A stretch of 18,044 bases of DNA from the NCBI GenBank assembly GCA_013042795.1, contig JABDPK010000199.1:1-18044 (forward strand), given 5' to 3'. Position 1 is the stretch's first letter. Every line of letters begins with the position of its first letter. Both the position numbers and the translations under genes were made by a program. Of this stretch, positions 7,912 to 16,049 are shown one piece after another. Source of the stretch: Saprospiraceae bacterium. GTDB taxonomy: Bacteria > Bacteroidota > Bacteroidia > Chitinophagales > Saprospiraceae. The notes beneath the pieces were generated by a model. That model was not told the origin of the DNA, searched no databases, and saw only the letters and a list, made by a program, of their open reading frames with translations.

Positions 7912-9246
7912 AAAGCCTTTCATATTAGGCATATTTTGCATCATTTGGTTCATGCCTTTGCCTTTTGACATCATATGCATCATATTTCGCATTTGGTCAA
8001 ACTGCTTGATGAACATATTGATTTCATGGATGTTTCTACCGCACCCCTTCGCAATCCGTTTCTTGCGACTCATATTCAATACCTCGGGATTGGATCTTTC
8101 CTGTGGAGTCATGGAAAGAATAATAGATTCAACCTTGCCGAATGCACTATCGTCGATATCAAGATTCTTTAGTTTACTCATGCCGGGGATCATGCCAACC
8201 AGGGATTTTAAATCTCCCATTTTCCTGATCTGGTTAAGCTGTCCAAGGAAGTCATTAAAATCAAATTTGTTCTTTTTGATTTTCTTTTCAAGGCGCTTAG
8301 CTTCTTTTTCATCAAACTGATCCTGGGCCTTTTCAACAAATGAAACAATATCTCCCATTCCCAGGATACGCTGTGCCATCCTGTCTGGATGAAATACATC
8401 CAGGGCATCCATCTTCTCCCCCGTACTCACAAATTTGATAGGTTTGCCGACTGTATATTTCACTGAAAGTGCTGCACCACCTCTGGTATCACCATCTAGC
8501 TTAGTAAGCACTACCCCATCATAATCTATTCGTTCATTAAAAGCAGCAGCTGTATTTACTGCATCCTGCCCAGTCATGGAGTCTACAACAAACAAGGTTT
8601 CTGTCGGTGTGATAGTGTTTTTTATACCTTCTATCTCATCCATCATTTCTTCATCAACAGACAAACGACCTGCTGTATCTACAATGACGACACTATAATT
8701 ATTCTGCCTGGCATGTACAACTGCGTTTCCTGCAATATCGACAGGATTCAGATTGCCTTCTTCTTTGTAAATGTCTACACCAACCTGTTCTGCAATAACG
8801 CCCAACTGGTTGATGGCGGCTGGCCTGTAGACGTCGCAGGCTGCAACAAGAACCTTGTGTTGTTTTTTATCTTTAAGATGTTTTGCAAGCTTGCCTGTAA
8901 ATGTTGTTTTACCGCTACCTTGAAGTCCGGCGATAAGAATTACACCTGGTTTCCCTTTGGCATTGATTCCAACGGATTGCCCTCCCATCAGTTCGATCAT
9001 CTCGTCCATGACGATCTTGACCATTAATTCTCCCGGTTTGACAGATTTCAGGACATTCCTTGTTCCCATGGCTTCATCCTTTACCTTGTCGGTAAATTCC
9101 TTTGCAATCTTGTAGTTCACATCAGCAGCTACCAATGCTCTCCTTATTTCTTTGATGGATTGCGCAATATTTATCTCCGAGAGTTTACCTTGTCCTGATA
9201 GACCCTTAAACGCCGAATCGAGCTTTTCACTTAAAGTATCAAACAT
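7906..9246 (-). CDS. ffh: Signal recognition particle protein Ffh (SRP54)
   Basis: Ffh is the GTPase of the bacterial signal recognition particle. It binds 4.5S RNA and hydrophobic signal sequences at the ribosome and delivers the nascent chain to FtsY at the membrane. The 446-residue protein shows the N domain (1-90, with EINIAQSIKEIRRALVAADVN), the G domain with G1 GLQGSGKTT (107-115), CDVYRPAAINQL, DTAGR (190-194) and TKLDGD (248-253), and the M domain from about 300. The M domain carries MIPGMSK, the RNA-binding stretch SRKKRIAKGCG, and a methionine-rich end (MRNMMHMM, MNQMMQNMPNM). Length is typical. The ATG start is secure. A TATTTTTG box lies 23 bp upstream. It is divergent from the CHAP gene. 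Confidence 0.97.
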   Translation of the reverse strand: MFDTLSEKLDSAFKGLSGQGKLSEINIAQSIKEIRRALVAADVNYKIAKEFTDKVKDEAMGTRNVLKSVKPGELMVKIVMDEMIELMGGQSVGINAKGKPGVILIAGLQGSGKTTFTGKLAKHLKDKKQHKVLVAACDVYRPAAINQLGVIAEQVGVDIYKEEGNLNPVDIAGNAVVHARQNNYSVVIVDTAGRLSVDEEMMDEIEGIKNTITPTETLFVVDSMTGQDAVNTAAAFNERIDYDGVVLTKLDGDTRGGAALSVKYTVGKPIKFVSTGEKMDALDVFHPDRMAQRILGMGDIVSFVEKAQDQFDEKEAKRLEKKIKKNKFDFNDFLGQLNQIRKMGDLKSLVGMIPGMSKLKNLDIDDSAFGKVESIILSMTPQERSNPEVLNMSRKKRIAKGCGRNIHEINMFIKQFDQMRNMMHMMSKGKGMNQMMQNMPNMKGFK

Positions 9247-9268
9247 GTTTGTCTTTTTCTATTTGCTG

Positions 9269-9276
9269 CAAAAATA
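9269..9276 (-). promoter_or_regulatory. Possible ffh -7 box
   Basis: TATTTTTG on the minus strand (complement of 9269-9276) matches TAnnTTTG and lies 22 bp before the ffh ATG. I see no good -33 TTTG at the usual 19-21 bp spacing. Confidence 0.4.
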
Positions 9277-9479
9277 TAATAATGGAAGCATATTGGTATC
9301 CTGATTATTTGAATTCCATTTAAATTTCACAGGATAAATAAATATGACTGTAAAAAGCCTTCCTTAATCTAGTTCTAAATTATTTCTAATGAATTAATAC
9401 GTTAAGAATAGATGAAAAGTTTAAAAGTTATTCATATTACTAATTTATTTAATATGTTTTTATTGGTTAAATTGCATTG

Positions 9480-10052
9480 ATGAAGCTCTATTTCTACATA
9501 TTGCTCCTGTTCTTTATAAGCAAACCTGCTGGTGATTCAGCCTTTGTGCTTGATTCAAAACCGGAACCCGGTAAAATCATTGACATATATGACGGAGTTC
9601 CGGTGTATTATAATGGTGATATGAATAATGTCTTTGGCAGGAATACAACAATGGACGGGTATAATCTAGGGCTTAAGTATCAATGCATAGAATATGTCAA
9701 GAGGTATTATTACTATCGTAAGGATCATAAAATGAATGATCCTTATGGTCATGCCAAAGATTTCTACGATAAAAGTCTGGATGACAGGAAGTATAACAAG
9801 AAAAGAGGACTATACCAGTTTGCCAATGGTTCTGAATACAGGCCAATTGCCGGGGATATCCTCGTATTTGATGCCGACTGGGAGAATCCTTTTGGTCATA
9901 TAGGAATTGTGACTAAATCCGAAGGTCATCATCTCGAAATAATTCAGCAGAATGTTGGTGAGCAAACACGTGCTCATTATCGAATCTACAAAGCGGACGA
10001 CCTTTATTATATTAATGATGGCCATATTCTCGGCTGGCTCAGAAAAGGATAG
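9480..10052 (+). CDS. Exported CHAP-domain amidase/peptidase-like protein
   Basis: This 190-residue protein has a cleavable-type signal peptide (residues 1 to about 21, MKLYFYILLLFFISK) and then a CHAP (NlpC/P60-like cysteine amidohydrolase) domain. The candidate nucleophile is Cys69 in LKYQCIEYVKRYYYY, the histidine is His140 in NPFGHIGIVTK, and the third position falls in IIQQN (154-158). The order of blocks, including the end HILGWLRKG, recalls the amidase half of glutathionylspermidine synthetase/amidase; peptidoglycan or another periplasmic amide is the more likely substrate, which is inference. The start is ATG 9480; the TTG directly before it adds nothing. It begins a tight operon: rlmH starts 5 bp after its stop. 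The 233-bp gap before it is AT-rich and shows no gene. Confidence 0.85.
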   Translation: MKLYFYILLLFFISKPAGDSAFVLDSKPEPGKIIDIYDGVPVYYNGDMNNVFGRNTTMDGYNLGLKYQCIEYVKRYYYYRKDHKMNDPYGHAKDFYDKSLDDRKYNKKRGLYQFANGSEYRPIAGDILVFDADWENPFGHIGIVTKSEGHHLEIIQQNVGEQTRAHYRIYKADDLYYINDGHILGWLRKG

Positions 10053-10057
10053 GAATT

Positions 10058-10531
10058 ATGAAAATCCGACTTATATACCAGGGGAAAAGTGGAAAAAATC
10101 ATTTTGATAAAGCCGAAGACATGTATTTGTCAAGAATAAAAAAATATATAAGCTTTGACATACAGCAACTTCAACCTTTAAAGCTGTCCAATGCTTTGTC
10201 TGTTGAAGAGATCAGGAAGAAAGAAGAGGAATACTTTTTGAAAAAACTGCCGACGGATTCTTTAATTATCCTTCTTGACGAGAAGGGAAAATCATATAAT
10301 TCAAGCTCTTTCTCAAAATTCCTCGATAAAATGACCAGTTTCCAAAGTAAGAAAATAATTTTCGTAATTGGCGGCGCTTTTGGATTTTCTAATTCAATGA
10401 AGCAGAGAGCAGACCATATTGTACGCTTGTCTGATATGACGATGGCACATCATCTGGCAAGAATTGTATTTTTAGAACAACTTTACAGAGCATTTACAAT
10501 AATAAAGGGCGAACCTTATCATAACGCTTAA
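10058..10531 (+). CDS. rlmH: 23S rRNA (pseudouridine-1915-N3)-methyltransferase RlmH
   Basis: RlmH uses S-adenosylmethionine to methylate N3 of pseudouridine 1915 in helix 69 of 23S rRNA, acting on the assembled 70S ribosome. The protein has 157 residues, the normal size. SPOUT/RlmH motifs are visible: MKIRLIYQGK at the N-terminus, LLDEKGK (72-78), the SAM-binding FVIGGAFGFS (102-111), MTMAHHLARIVFLEQLYRA (127-145) and the characteristic C-terminus GEPYHNA. It is the middle gene of a three-gene operon, 5 bp after the CHAP gene and 2 bp before the rhomboid gene, so translation of the three is probably coupled. Confidence 0.97.
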   Translation: MKIRLIYQGKSGKNHFDKAEDMYLSRIKKYISFDIQQLQPLKLSNALSVEEIRKKEEEYFLKKLPTDSLIILLDEKGKSYNSSSFSKFLDKMTSFQSKKIIFVIGGAFGFSNSMKQRADHIVRLSDMTMAHHLARIVFLEQLYRAFTIIKGEPYHNA

Positions 10532-10533
10532 CC

Positions 10534-11157
10534 ATGTCCATAACACTTGCATTGTGTATCATAACAGGGATTATTTCATTCCAGGGATTCAATAATCCAA
10601 ACATTGTTAACAGCCTGAAACACTACCCTGTTGCAGAGCATCAAAACAAGGAGTATTACAGGATGTTAAGCTCAGGTTTTGTGCATGGTGGATGGATGCA
10701 TTTACTTATAAACCTGTTTGTGTTATATCAATTCGGGCCTATCGTAGAGAAAGTTTACGGACAGGTATTTGGTGAAATTACAGGACCGATCATGTACCTC
10801 TTCATGTATCTTGCGACTATAGTAGTTGCTGATTTACCAACATTTTTCAGGCATAGGAATAATCCTGCCTATGCAGCAGTTGGTGCTTCGGGTGCGGTAT
10901 CCGGTGTGGTATTCATATACATCCTTTTCTTTCCCTGGGCTCAACTATCCCTTTACGGGATCATACCGTTCAGAGCTATTGTAGGCGGTGTGGCCTACCT
11001 CATTTATTCTTCATGGGCCAGTAAAAATCGTCAGGATGGGATTGATCATAGTGCGCACTTCTACGGCGCAGTATTTGGAATGCTTCTCACAATTGCATTT
11101 AAACCATCCTTATTATCTCACTTTATCAATGAACTAACCTCTGGTTTTCCATTTTAG
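10534..11157 (+). CDS. Rhomboid family intramembrane serine protease
   Basis: Rhomboids cleave transmembrane substrates within the membrane. The 207-residue protein is hydrophobic with about six membrane segments and no extra domain. The catalytic dyad is visible: Ser119 in GASGAVSG (117-124) and His175 in DHSAHFYG (171-178). The oxyanion-stabilising region is HGGWMHLLIN (51-60), with His56 and Asn60 in place. The loop before the serine helix is DLPTFFRHRNNPAYAAVG. It starts 2 bp after rlmH. Its last four bases overlap the stop of the convergent dehydrogenase gene. The substrate is unknown. Confidence 0.93.
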   Translation: MSITLALCIITGIISFQGFNNPNIVNSLKHYPVAEHQNKEYYRMLSSGFVHGGWMHLLINLFVLYQFGPIVEKVYGQVFGEITGPIMYLFMYLATIVVADLPTFFRHRNNPAYAAVGASGAVSGVVFIYILFFPWAQLSLYGIIPFRAIVGGVAYLIYSSWASKNRQDGIDHSAHFYGAVFGMLLTIAFKPSLLSHFINELTSGFPF

Positions 11158-12785
11158 GATTCATCAAGAAATGGATACCTGTAATCTTTTGGTGCGACAA
11201 AGTTCTCTTTGATCGTTCTAGGTGACACCCATCTGTAAAGATTCAATATGGACCCTGCTTTATCATTGGTTCCGGATGCTCTCGCTCCTCCAAATGGCTG
11301 TTGACCAACAACTGCACCAGTAGGTTTATCATTGATATAGAAATTTCCGGCTGAATTCCTGAGTCTTTTAACGACTTGTCCAAGAATGTATCTGTCCTGG
11401 GCAAAGATTGACCCCGTTAAAGAATATGGTGAAGTCTCATCCAGGATATCCATGGTTTTTTCGAAGTCTGCATCATTATAGACATAAATGGTCAGTATGG
11501 GGCCAAATATTTCCTCACACATGGTTACATAATTCGCTTTCTTGGCCTGGATCACAGTTGGTTCAATGAAATATCCCTGTGATTTGTCATAACCACCACC
11601 AATCAGGATATTTGCGTCTTTGGACTTTTGTGCCTTGTCAATATATGAAGTGATCTTATCAAACGCTTTTTCATCAATGACAGCATTGATAAAATTCTCA
11701 AAATCTTCGGTAGGACCCATTTTCATGGATTTCAGGTCTTTAGTCAGTCCTTTTTTAACCTGGGCCCAAAGAGACTTAGGAATATACGCTCGTGAAGCTG
11801 CAGAGCATTTTTGTCCCTGGAACTCAAAAGCGCCCCTTGTCAATGCAGTAGCAACCTGGTCTGCATTTGCACTGGGATGAGCCAGAACGAAATCCTTTCC
11901 TCCTGTTTCTCCTACGATTCTGGGATAACTCTTGTATTTGGAGATGTTATTTCCGATGGTGGACCAGAGATAATTAAATACACCAGTACTGCCTGTAAAG
12001 TGCAAACCTCCAAAATCTGTATGATTAAAAATGACGTCGCCAGCTGTAGGTCCATCAACAAATACAAGGTTGATTACGCCAGCAGGTAATCCTGCTTCTT
12101 CAAGTATCTCCAGGATCAAGGAAGCACTGTAGATTTGACTGTTGGCTGGTTTCCAGACAACTGTATTTCCCATCAAAGCGGGTGCTCCCGGCAAGTTTCC
12201 TGCAATTGCTGTGAAGTTAAATGGTGTCAATGCAAATATAAAACCTTCAAGAGGTCTGTATTCAAGGCGGTTCCAGACACCGGGACTGCTGTTAGGTTGT
12301 TGGGAATAAATTTCGGTCATGTATTGAACATTAAACCTCATGAAATCAACGAGTTCACAGACAGCATCAATCTCAGCCTGCCATATATTTTTGGATTGGC
12401 ATAACATCGTGGCAGCATTCATTTTAGCGCGGTAAGGTCCCGCAATAAGATCTGCTGCTTTCAGGAATATTGCCGCGCGGTCTTGCCACGGCATATTAGA
12501 CCAGGCTTCCTTTGCCTCCATGGCTGCATTGATAGCATCTTTTACATGGCTTTTGTTACCCCTTGAAAATTTGCCTATAACATGTTTGATATCATGCGGT
12601 GGTGCAATTTTCGATTTTCTTCCAGTGAAGATTTTCTCTCCTCCAATGGTCATTGGAATATCCTTCACTTCTGAGCGCAATGCTTCAAGTGCTTCTTTGA
12701 CTTTTTTCTTTTCAGCACTGCCTGGTTCATAATTAAGACAAGGTTCGTTCTTTGCTTCAGGAACTCTAAAAATACCGTTTGACAT
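11154..12785 (-). CDS. pruA: L-glutamate gamma-semialdehyde (1-pyrroline-5-carboxylate) dehydrogenase
   Basis: This enzyme oxidises glutamate semialdehyde, in equilibrium with pyrroline-5-carboxylate, to glutamate with NAD+, the second step of proline breakdown. The 543-residue protein is a stand-alone aldehyde dehydrogenase of the eukaryotic/Bacteroidota P5CDH type. Visible motifs are the cofactor loop FALTPFNFTAIAGNLPGAPA (about 183-202), VVWKPA, HFTGSTGVF (262-270), the general base Glu293 in VGETGGK, and the nucleophile Cys327 in FEFQGQKCSAASR. EEIFGPILTIYVY and PFGGARASGTN follow. Its start is 6 bp after the coaD stop, so it is probably cotranscribed from the coaD promoter, though the two functions are unrelated. 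No proline dehydrogenase gene is present in the window. Confidence 0.94.
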   Translation of the reverse strand: MSNGIFRVPEAKNEPCLNYEPGSAEKKKVKEALEALRSEVKDIPMTIGGEKIFTGRKSKIAPPHDIKHVIGKFSRGNKSHVKDAINAAMEAKEAWSNMPWQDRAAIFLKAADLIAGPYRAKMNAATMLCQSKNIWQAEIDAVCELVDFMRFNVQYMTEIYSQQPNSSPGVWNRLEYRPLEGFIFALTPFNFTAIAGNLPGAPALMGNTVVWKPANSQIYSASLILEILEEAGLPAGVINLVFVDGPTAGDVIFNHTDFGGLHFTGSTGVFNYLWSTIGNNISKYKSYPRIVGETGGKDFVLAHPSANADQVATALTRGAFEFQGQKCSAASRAYIPKSLWAQVKKGLTKDLKSMKMGPTEDFENFINAVIDEKAFDKITSYIDKAQKSKDANILIGGGYDKSQGYFIEPTVIQAKKANYVTMCEEIFGPILTIYVYNDADFEKTMDILDETSPYSLTGSIFAQDRYILGQVVKRLRNSAGNFYINDKPTGAVVGQQPFGGARASGTNDKAGSILNLYRWVSPRTIKENFVAPKDYRYPFLDES

Positions 12786-12791
12786 ATTTCT

Positions 12792-13271
12792 TTATTTATA
12801 AAATTTATTCTTTAAATCATTATTTATCAGTTCGGGAACGAAGGCACTCACATCGCCTTTTCCTTTGATTATCTCTCTGACTATAGTACTTGAAATGTGG
12901 CTCAAAGAAGGATGTGAAATCAGGAATACCGTTTCGATACCTTCGCCAATAATATTATTTAGCTGGGAGATTGTTTTTTCATAATCAAAATCAGAGGAGT
13001 TTCTTAATCCCCTTAACAGGAAGTTTGCTTTTACTTCCCGGGCATAATTGACAGTCAGTCCTTTGTATGTTGAGACTTCTATTTTATCATTATCCGCAAA
13101 GACTCCCTGTAGCCAGGCCATTCTCTGTTCAATAGTAAACAGGTATTTTTTTTGATCATTTTCTCCGATAGCTACTATTATCTTGTCAAAAAGCGGTTCC
13201 GCACGCTTAAGGATATCGAGGTGACCTACGGTTATAGGATCAAAAGAACCGGGAAAGAGAGCTATTTTCAT
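12792..13271 (-). CDS. coaD: Phosphopantetheine adenylyltransferase CoaD
   Basis: CoaD transfers AMP from ATP to 4'-phosphopantetheine, giving dephospho-CoA, the penultimate step of coenzyme A synthesis. The 159-residue length is normal. The nucleotidyltransferase signature is ALFPGSFDPITVGHLDI (4-20), with the T-x-G-H motif at 14-17. The second ATP-binding block ISSTIVRE lies at 126-133, and RGLRNSSDFDYE (87-98) is typical of the family. The start is the ATG giving MKIALFPGSFDP. A TATCTTTG box is 20 bp upstream. It leads the operon with the P5C dehydrogenase gene. Confidence 0.97.
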   Translation of the reverse strand: MKIALFPGSFDPITVGHLDILKRAEPLFDKIIVAIGENDQKKYLFTIEQRMAWLQGVFADNDKIEVSTYKGLTVNYAREVKANFLLRGLRNSSDFDYEKTISQLNNIIGEGIETVFLISHPSLSHISSTIVREIIKGKGDVSAFVPELINNDLKNKFYK

Positions 13272-13291
13272 CTGCTTTTAAAAATCAGGCG

Positions 13292-13299
13292 CAAAGATA
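13292..13299 (-). promoter_or_regulatory. Probable coaD -7 box
   Basis: TATCTTTG on the minus strand (complement of 13292-13299) is followed by CGCC, the same 12-base string as at rpsP. It lies 20 bp before the coaD ATG. No convincing -33 element is visible at the usual spacing. Confidence 0.5.
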
Positions 13300-13366
13300 G
13301 TTACATTTTACTTGCGATCTTTTTAATTTTCAACAGTTTTTAAATTTCCTTGTTCATGCATATTTA

Positions 13367-14524
13367 ATGATTAAGATCATACACATACCATTTTTCTTAT
13401 TTGCTATTACTTTATTCTTGTCTTGTAATGAAGAACCAGGAAATGAAGCTTCATCAAGTACAGAAAAACTCTATTTCAAGGATTATGTAAGCCCTGAATA
13501 CAAATGGGGCTATGTTAATTTGGAAGGCGCTCCTGTAATTAAACCGATTTATGATGATGCCAGGGATTTTAGCTTTGGAAGAGCTGCAGTAAACCTGAAC
13601 GGGAAATGGGGATTTATTGATAAAGATGGCCAGCTCGTGCTCGAACATCTTTATATGGATGTCATTGACTTTTCAGAAGATCGTGCATTTGTGAAAGACT
13701 TCAATTCAAAATGGTTCTTAATCGATCTGGATGGAAAAGTAATTCAGACACTGGATTTCGAGGCGTTTAATAAATTTAAATTTGGCATGGCCCCTGTGTC
13801 TGTTTCCGGTCAATGGACAATCATAGATCGCTTCGGGGAGCCAATTATAAATGAGAAATATGACATTATTTCTATCATGGACTCCACGCATTATATTTAT
13901 AAATTCAAAGATCAATGGGGGATCAGGACAATTGATAAGAAGGATGTTTTGGAAAGGAAGTATGATCGAATAAATATTATAAGCAGTGATTTGGCCAAAT
14001 TAAAATCAAAGGGCAAATATATATTGTATGACAAATCTGTAAATGCGTTTTCAAAAGCCTTTGACAAGATCATTTCAACTGATAAGGGAGAAACACATTA
14101 TGTGATTTCAGGCAATTCTGCATACTGGATGGATAAAACTTTCAATCTGACAAAAGCCCCTTTCTTTGAAAAAGTCAGAGCTCTCGAATATGACAGATGG
14201 AAATTCAAGCAGGATGATAAATGGGGTCTGATGGACAGTTCAGGAAAAATAATCGTTTCACCACGGTTTGACCTGGTAAACAAATACTATTCAAAACGGG
14301 CTGCGTTTTCCGAAGATGATAAGTGGGGATATCTCGATTTGAACGGAAATATTGTCATGGATCCTGTCCTGGGATTAGGCTGGGATTTTCGGGATAATAG
14401 ATGCAGGATTATTACAGGCAACGGCTTTGGACTAATTGATACCTCATTTAATCTGATTATCAAAGACAAATACAGGGAATTAAGAGATTTTTATGGAAAT
14501 CGTGCCCGGTTCCAGAATATATAG
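13367..14524 (+). CDS. WG-repeat lipoprotein
   Basis: The 385-residue protein has a lipoprotein signal, with FLSC placing the lipidated cysteine at residue 20, followed by NEEPGNEASSS. The rest is built of WG repeats of about 35 residues: clear WG pairs occur at 47, 81, 184, 286 and 320, with degenerate copies at WF116, WT150 and FG354. Typical units read KWGFIDKDGQLVLEHLYMDV and KWGLMDSSGKIIVSPRFDLV, preceded by F.(F/S)(G/E)(D/R)RA-like spacers. WG-repeat proteins are common in Bacteroidota and other bacteria and probably act as binding scaffolds; no enzymatic site is visible. The central part (190-265) is poorly conserved. It stands alone between divergent coaD and lpd. Outer-membrane attachment is inferred. 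Confidence 0.88.
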   Translation: MIKIIHIPFFLFAITLFLSCNEEPGNEASSSTEKLYFKDYVSPEYKWGYVNLEGAPVIKPIYDDARDFSFGRAAVNLNGKWGFIDKDGQLVLEHLYMDVIDFSEDRAFVKDFNSKWFLIDLDGKVIQTLDFEAFNKFKFGMAPVSVSGQWTIIDRFGEPIINEKYDIISIMDSTHYIYKFKDQWGIRTIDKKDVLERKYDRINIISSDLAKLKSKGKYILYDKSVNAFSKAFDKIISTDKGETHYVISGNSAYWMDKTFNLTKAPFFEKVRALEYDRWKFKQDDKWGLMDSSGKIIVSPRFDLVNKYYSKRAAFSEDDKWGYLDLNGNIVMDPVLGLGWDFRDNRCRIITGNGFGLIDTSFNLIIKDKYRELRDFYGNRARFQNI

Positions 14525-14596
14525 GAATTGGTTCGTTTTGTAATTAACCAGGTATTTACCTCACTTTTTGGATGAAAGTCATTTATACAATTGTCA

Positions 14597-14604
14597 TATA
14601 TTTG
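14597..14604 (+). promoter_or_regulatory. Probable lpd -7 box
   Basis: TATATTTG at 14597-14604 matches TAnnTTTG and is followed by CGC, as at rpsP and coaD. A TTTG at 14567-14570 is 26 bp upstream, longer than the usual 19-21 bp. The box lies 19 bp before ATG 14624 and inside the longer reading frame that begins at TTG 14591. Confidence 0.5.
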
Positions 14605-14623
14605 CGCAAAATTTTCTTTACAT

Positions 14624-16024
14624 ATGAATTTTGATCTAATAGTATTAGGAAGCGGCCCGGGAGGCTATGTTGCAGCGATCAGAGCATCGCAGTTAGGTAT
14701 GAAGGTAGCTATTGTCGAACGTGAAAACCTGGGCGGAATTTGCCTTAACTGGGGATGTATACCAACTAAAGCCCTGCTCAAATCAGCCCAGGTATTTGAT
14801 TATATCAATCATTCAGAAGATTATGGTATTACGGTCGGAAATTCAAAAGTCAATTTCGACAAAATGATCGCCAGGTCCAGAGGGGTTGCTGATGGTATGA
14901 GTAAAGGCATACAATTCCTTATGAAAAAGAATAAGATTACCGTCTTGGATGGTGAAGGTAAACTGGCAAGAGGCAGGAAACTGGTAGTCACTGATGCAAA
15001 AGGATCAAAGAAAGAATATTCAGCAGAGCATATTATTGTAGCAACCGGAGGACGTTCAAAGGCATTGCCTAATATTCCTATCGATGGAGAAAAAGTTATC
15101 GGTTACCGAAAGGCGATGACACTAAATAAGCAGCCCAAGAGGATGGTTGTTATTGGTGCTGGTGCTATAGGTGTCGAATTTGCTTATTTCTACAATTCCA
15201 TAGGTACAGAAGTTACGATTGTTGAATTCCTTGAACAAGGTCTTTTACCAAGAGAAGATAAAGATGTTTCAAAGGAGTTGGGTAAGGTGTTTAAGAAATA
15301 TGGAATAAATGTCCAAGGAAACACCAGCGTTGAAAAAGTGGATACAAGTGGCAAGAATATCAAGGTAACTCTGAAAAACAGGAAAAAAGGTGAAGAGGAA
15401 GTTATTGAATGTGATGTGGTACTTAGTGCGACAGGTGTAATGCCGAATACTGAAAATATAGGCCTGGAAATACTGGGCGTTGAAACAGAAAAATCCGGGC
15501 ACATCAAGGTAGATGAATTCTGCAGAACCAATGTGGCAGGAATATATGCTATCGGTGATGTATTGTCTACTCCTGCTCTTGCACATGTTGCAAGTGCTGA
15601 AGGGATACTTTGTGTGGAGAAGATCAAAGGAATGAATGTACATCCGATTGATTATAATATTATCCCAAGTTGCACCTACTGTATTCCTGAAGTAGCAAGT
15701 GTCGGGTTGACCGAAGCACAGGCCAAGGAACAAGGCTATGAATTAAAAGTGGGCAAATTTCCGTTTTCCGCCTCCGGAAAAGCGAGTGCATCTGGTGCTA
15801 AGGAGGGATTTGTCAAGGTTTTATATGATGCCAAATACGGTGAACTTCTTGGCGGACACATGATAGGTAGTAATGTCACAGAAATGATTGCAGAACTGGT
15901 AGCTGCCAAAAATCTGGAAACAACAGGACATGAGTTACTGAAAGCAATTCATCCGCATCCTACTATGAGTGAAGCCGTCATGGAAGCAACCGCTGCTGCT
16001 TATGATGAAGTAATTCATTTATAA
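14624..16024 (+). CDS. lpd: Dihydrolipoyl dehydrogenase (E3)
   Basis: E3 reoxidises dihydrolipoamide of pyruvate, 2-oxoglutarate and branched-chain oxoacid dehydrogenases or of the glycine cleavage system, using FAD and NAD+. The 466-residue protein starts MNFDLIVLGSGPGGYVAAIR, with the FAD-binding G-x-G-x-x-G at 9-14. The redox cysteines are Cys40 and Cys45 in GGICLNWGCIPTKAL. The NAD site is VVIGAGAIGVEFAYF, the second FAD block is GIYAIGDV, and the C-terminal catalytic histidine is in HPHPTMSEAVMEA. An in-frame TTG at 14591 would add 11 residues, but it overlaps the -7 box and lies before the canonical N-terminus, so ATG 14624 is preferred. No E1 or E2 gene is adjacent, suggesting a shared E3. 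Confidence 0.96.
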   Translation: MNFDLIVLGSGPGGYVAAIRASQLGMKVAIVERENLGGICLNWGCIPTKALLKSAQVFDYINHSEDYGITVGNSKVNFDKMIARSRGVADGMSKGIQFLMKKNKITVLDGEGKLARGRKLVVTDAKGSKKEYSAEHIIVATGGRSKALPNIPIDGEKVIGYRKAMTLNKQPKRMVVIGAGAIGVEFAYFYNSIGTEVTIVEFLEQGLLPREDKDVSKELGKVFKKYGINVQGNTSVEKVDTSGKNIKVTLKNRKKGEEEVIECDVVLSATGVMPNTENIGLEILGVETEKSGHIKVDEFCRTNVAGIYAIGDVLSTPALAHVASAEGILCVEKIKGMNVHPIDYNIIPSCTYCIPEVASVGLTEAQAKEQGYELKVGKFPFSASGKASASGAKEGFVKVLYDAKYGELLGGHMIGSNVTEMIAELVAAKNLETTGHELLKAIHPHPTMSEAVMEATAAAYDEVIHL

Positions 16025-16049
16025 CTATTTTCCAGGGAAACTATATAAA

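Noticed and set aside
9247..9479. Small RNA or tRNA in the 233-bp ffh/CHAP gap
   Set aside because: The stretch is AT-rich, with no cloverleaf or strong hairpin that I can see; only a possible ffh promoter box is supported.
14591..14623. Longer lpd start at TTG 14591
   Set aside because: It overlaps the TATATTTG box and adds 11 residues before the canonical MNFDLIVLGSGPGG N-terminus.
15190..15733. Two minus-strand frames of about 150 residues inside lpd
   Set aside because: Both lie wholly within the well-supported lpd gene and resemble no protein family.
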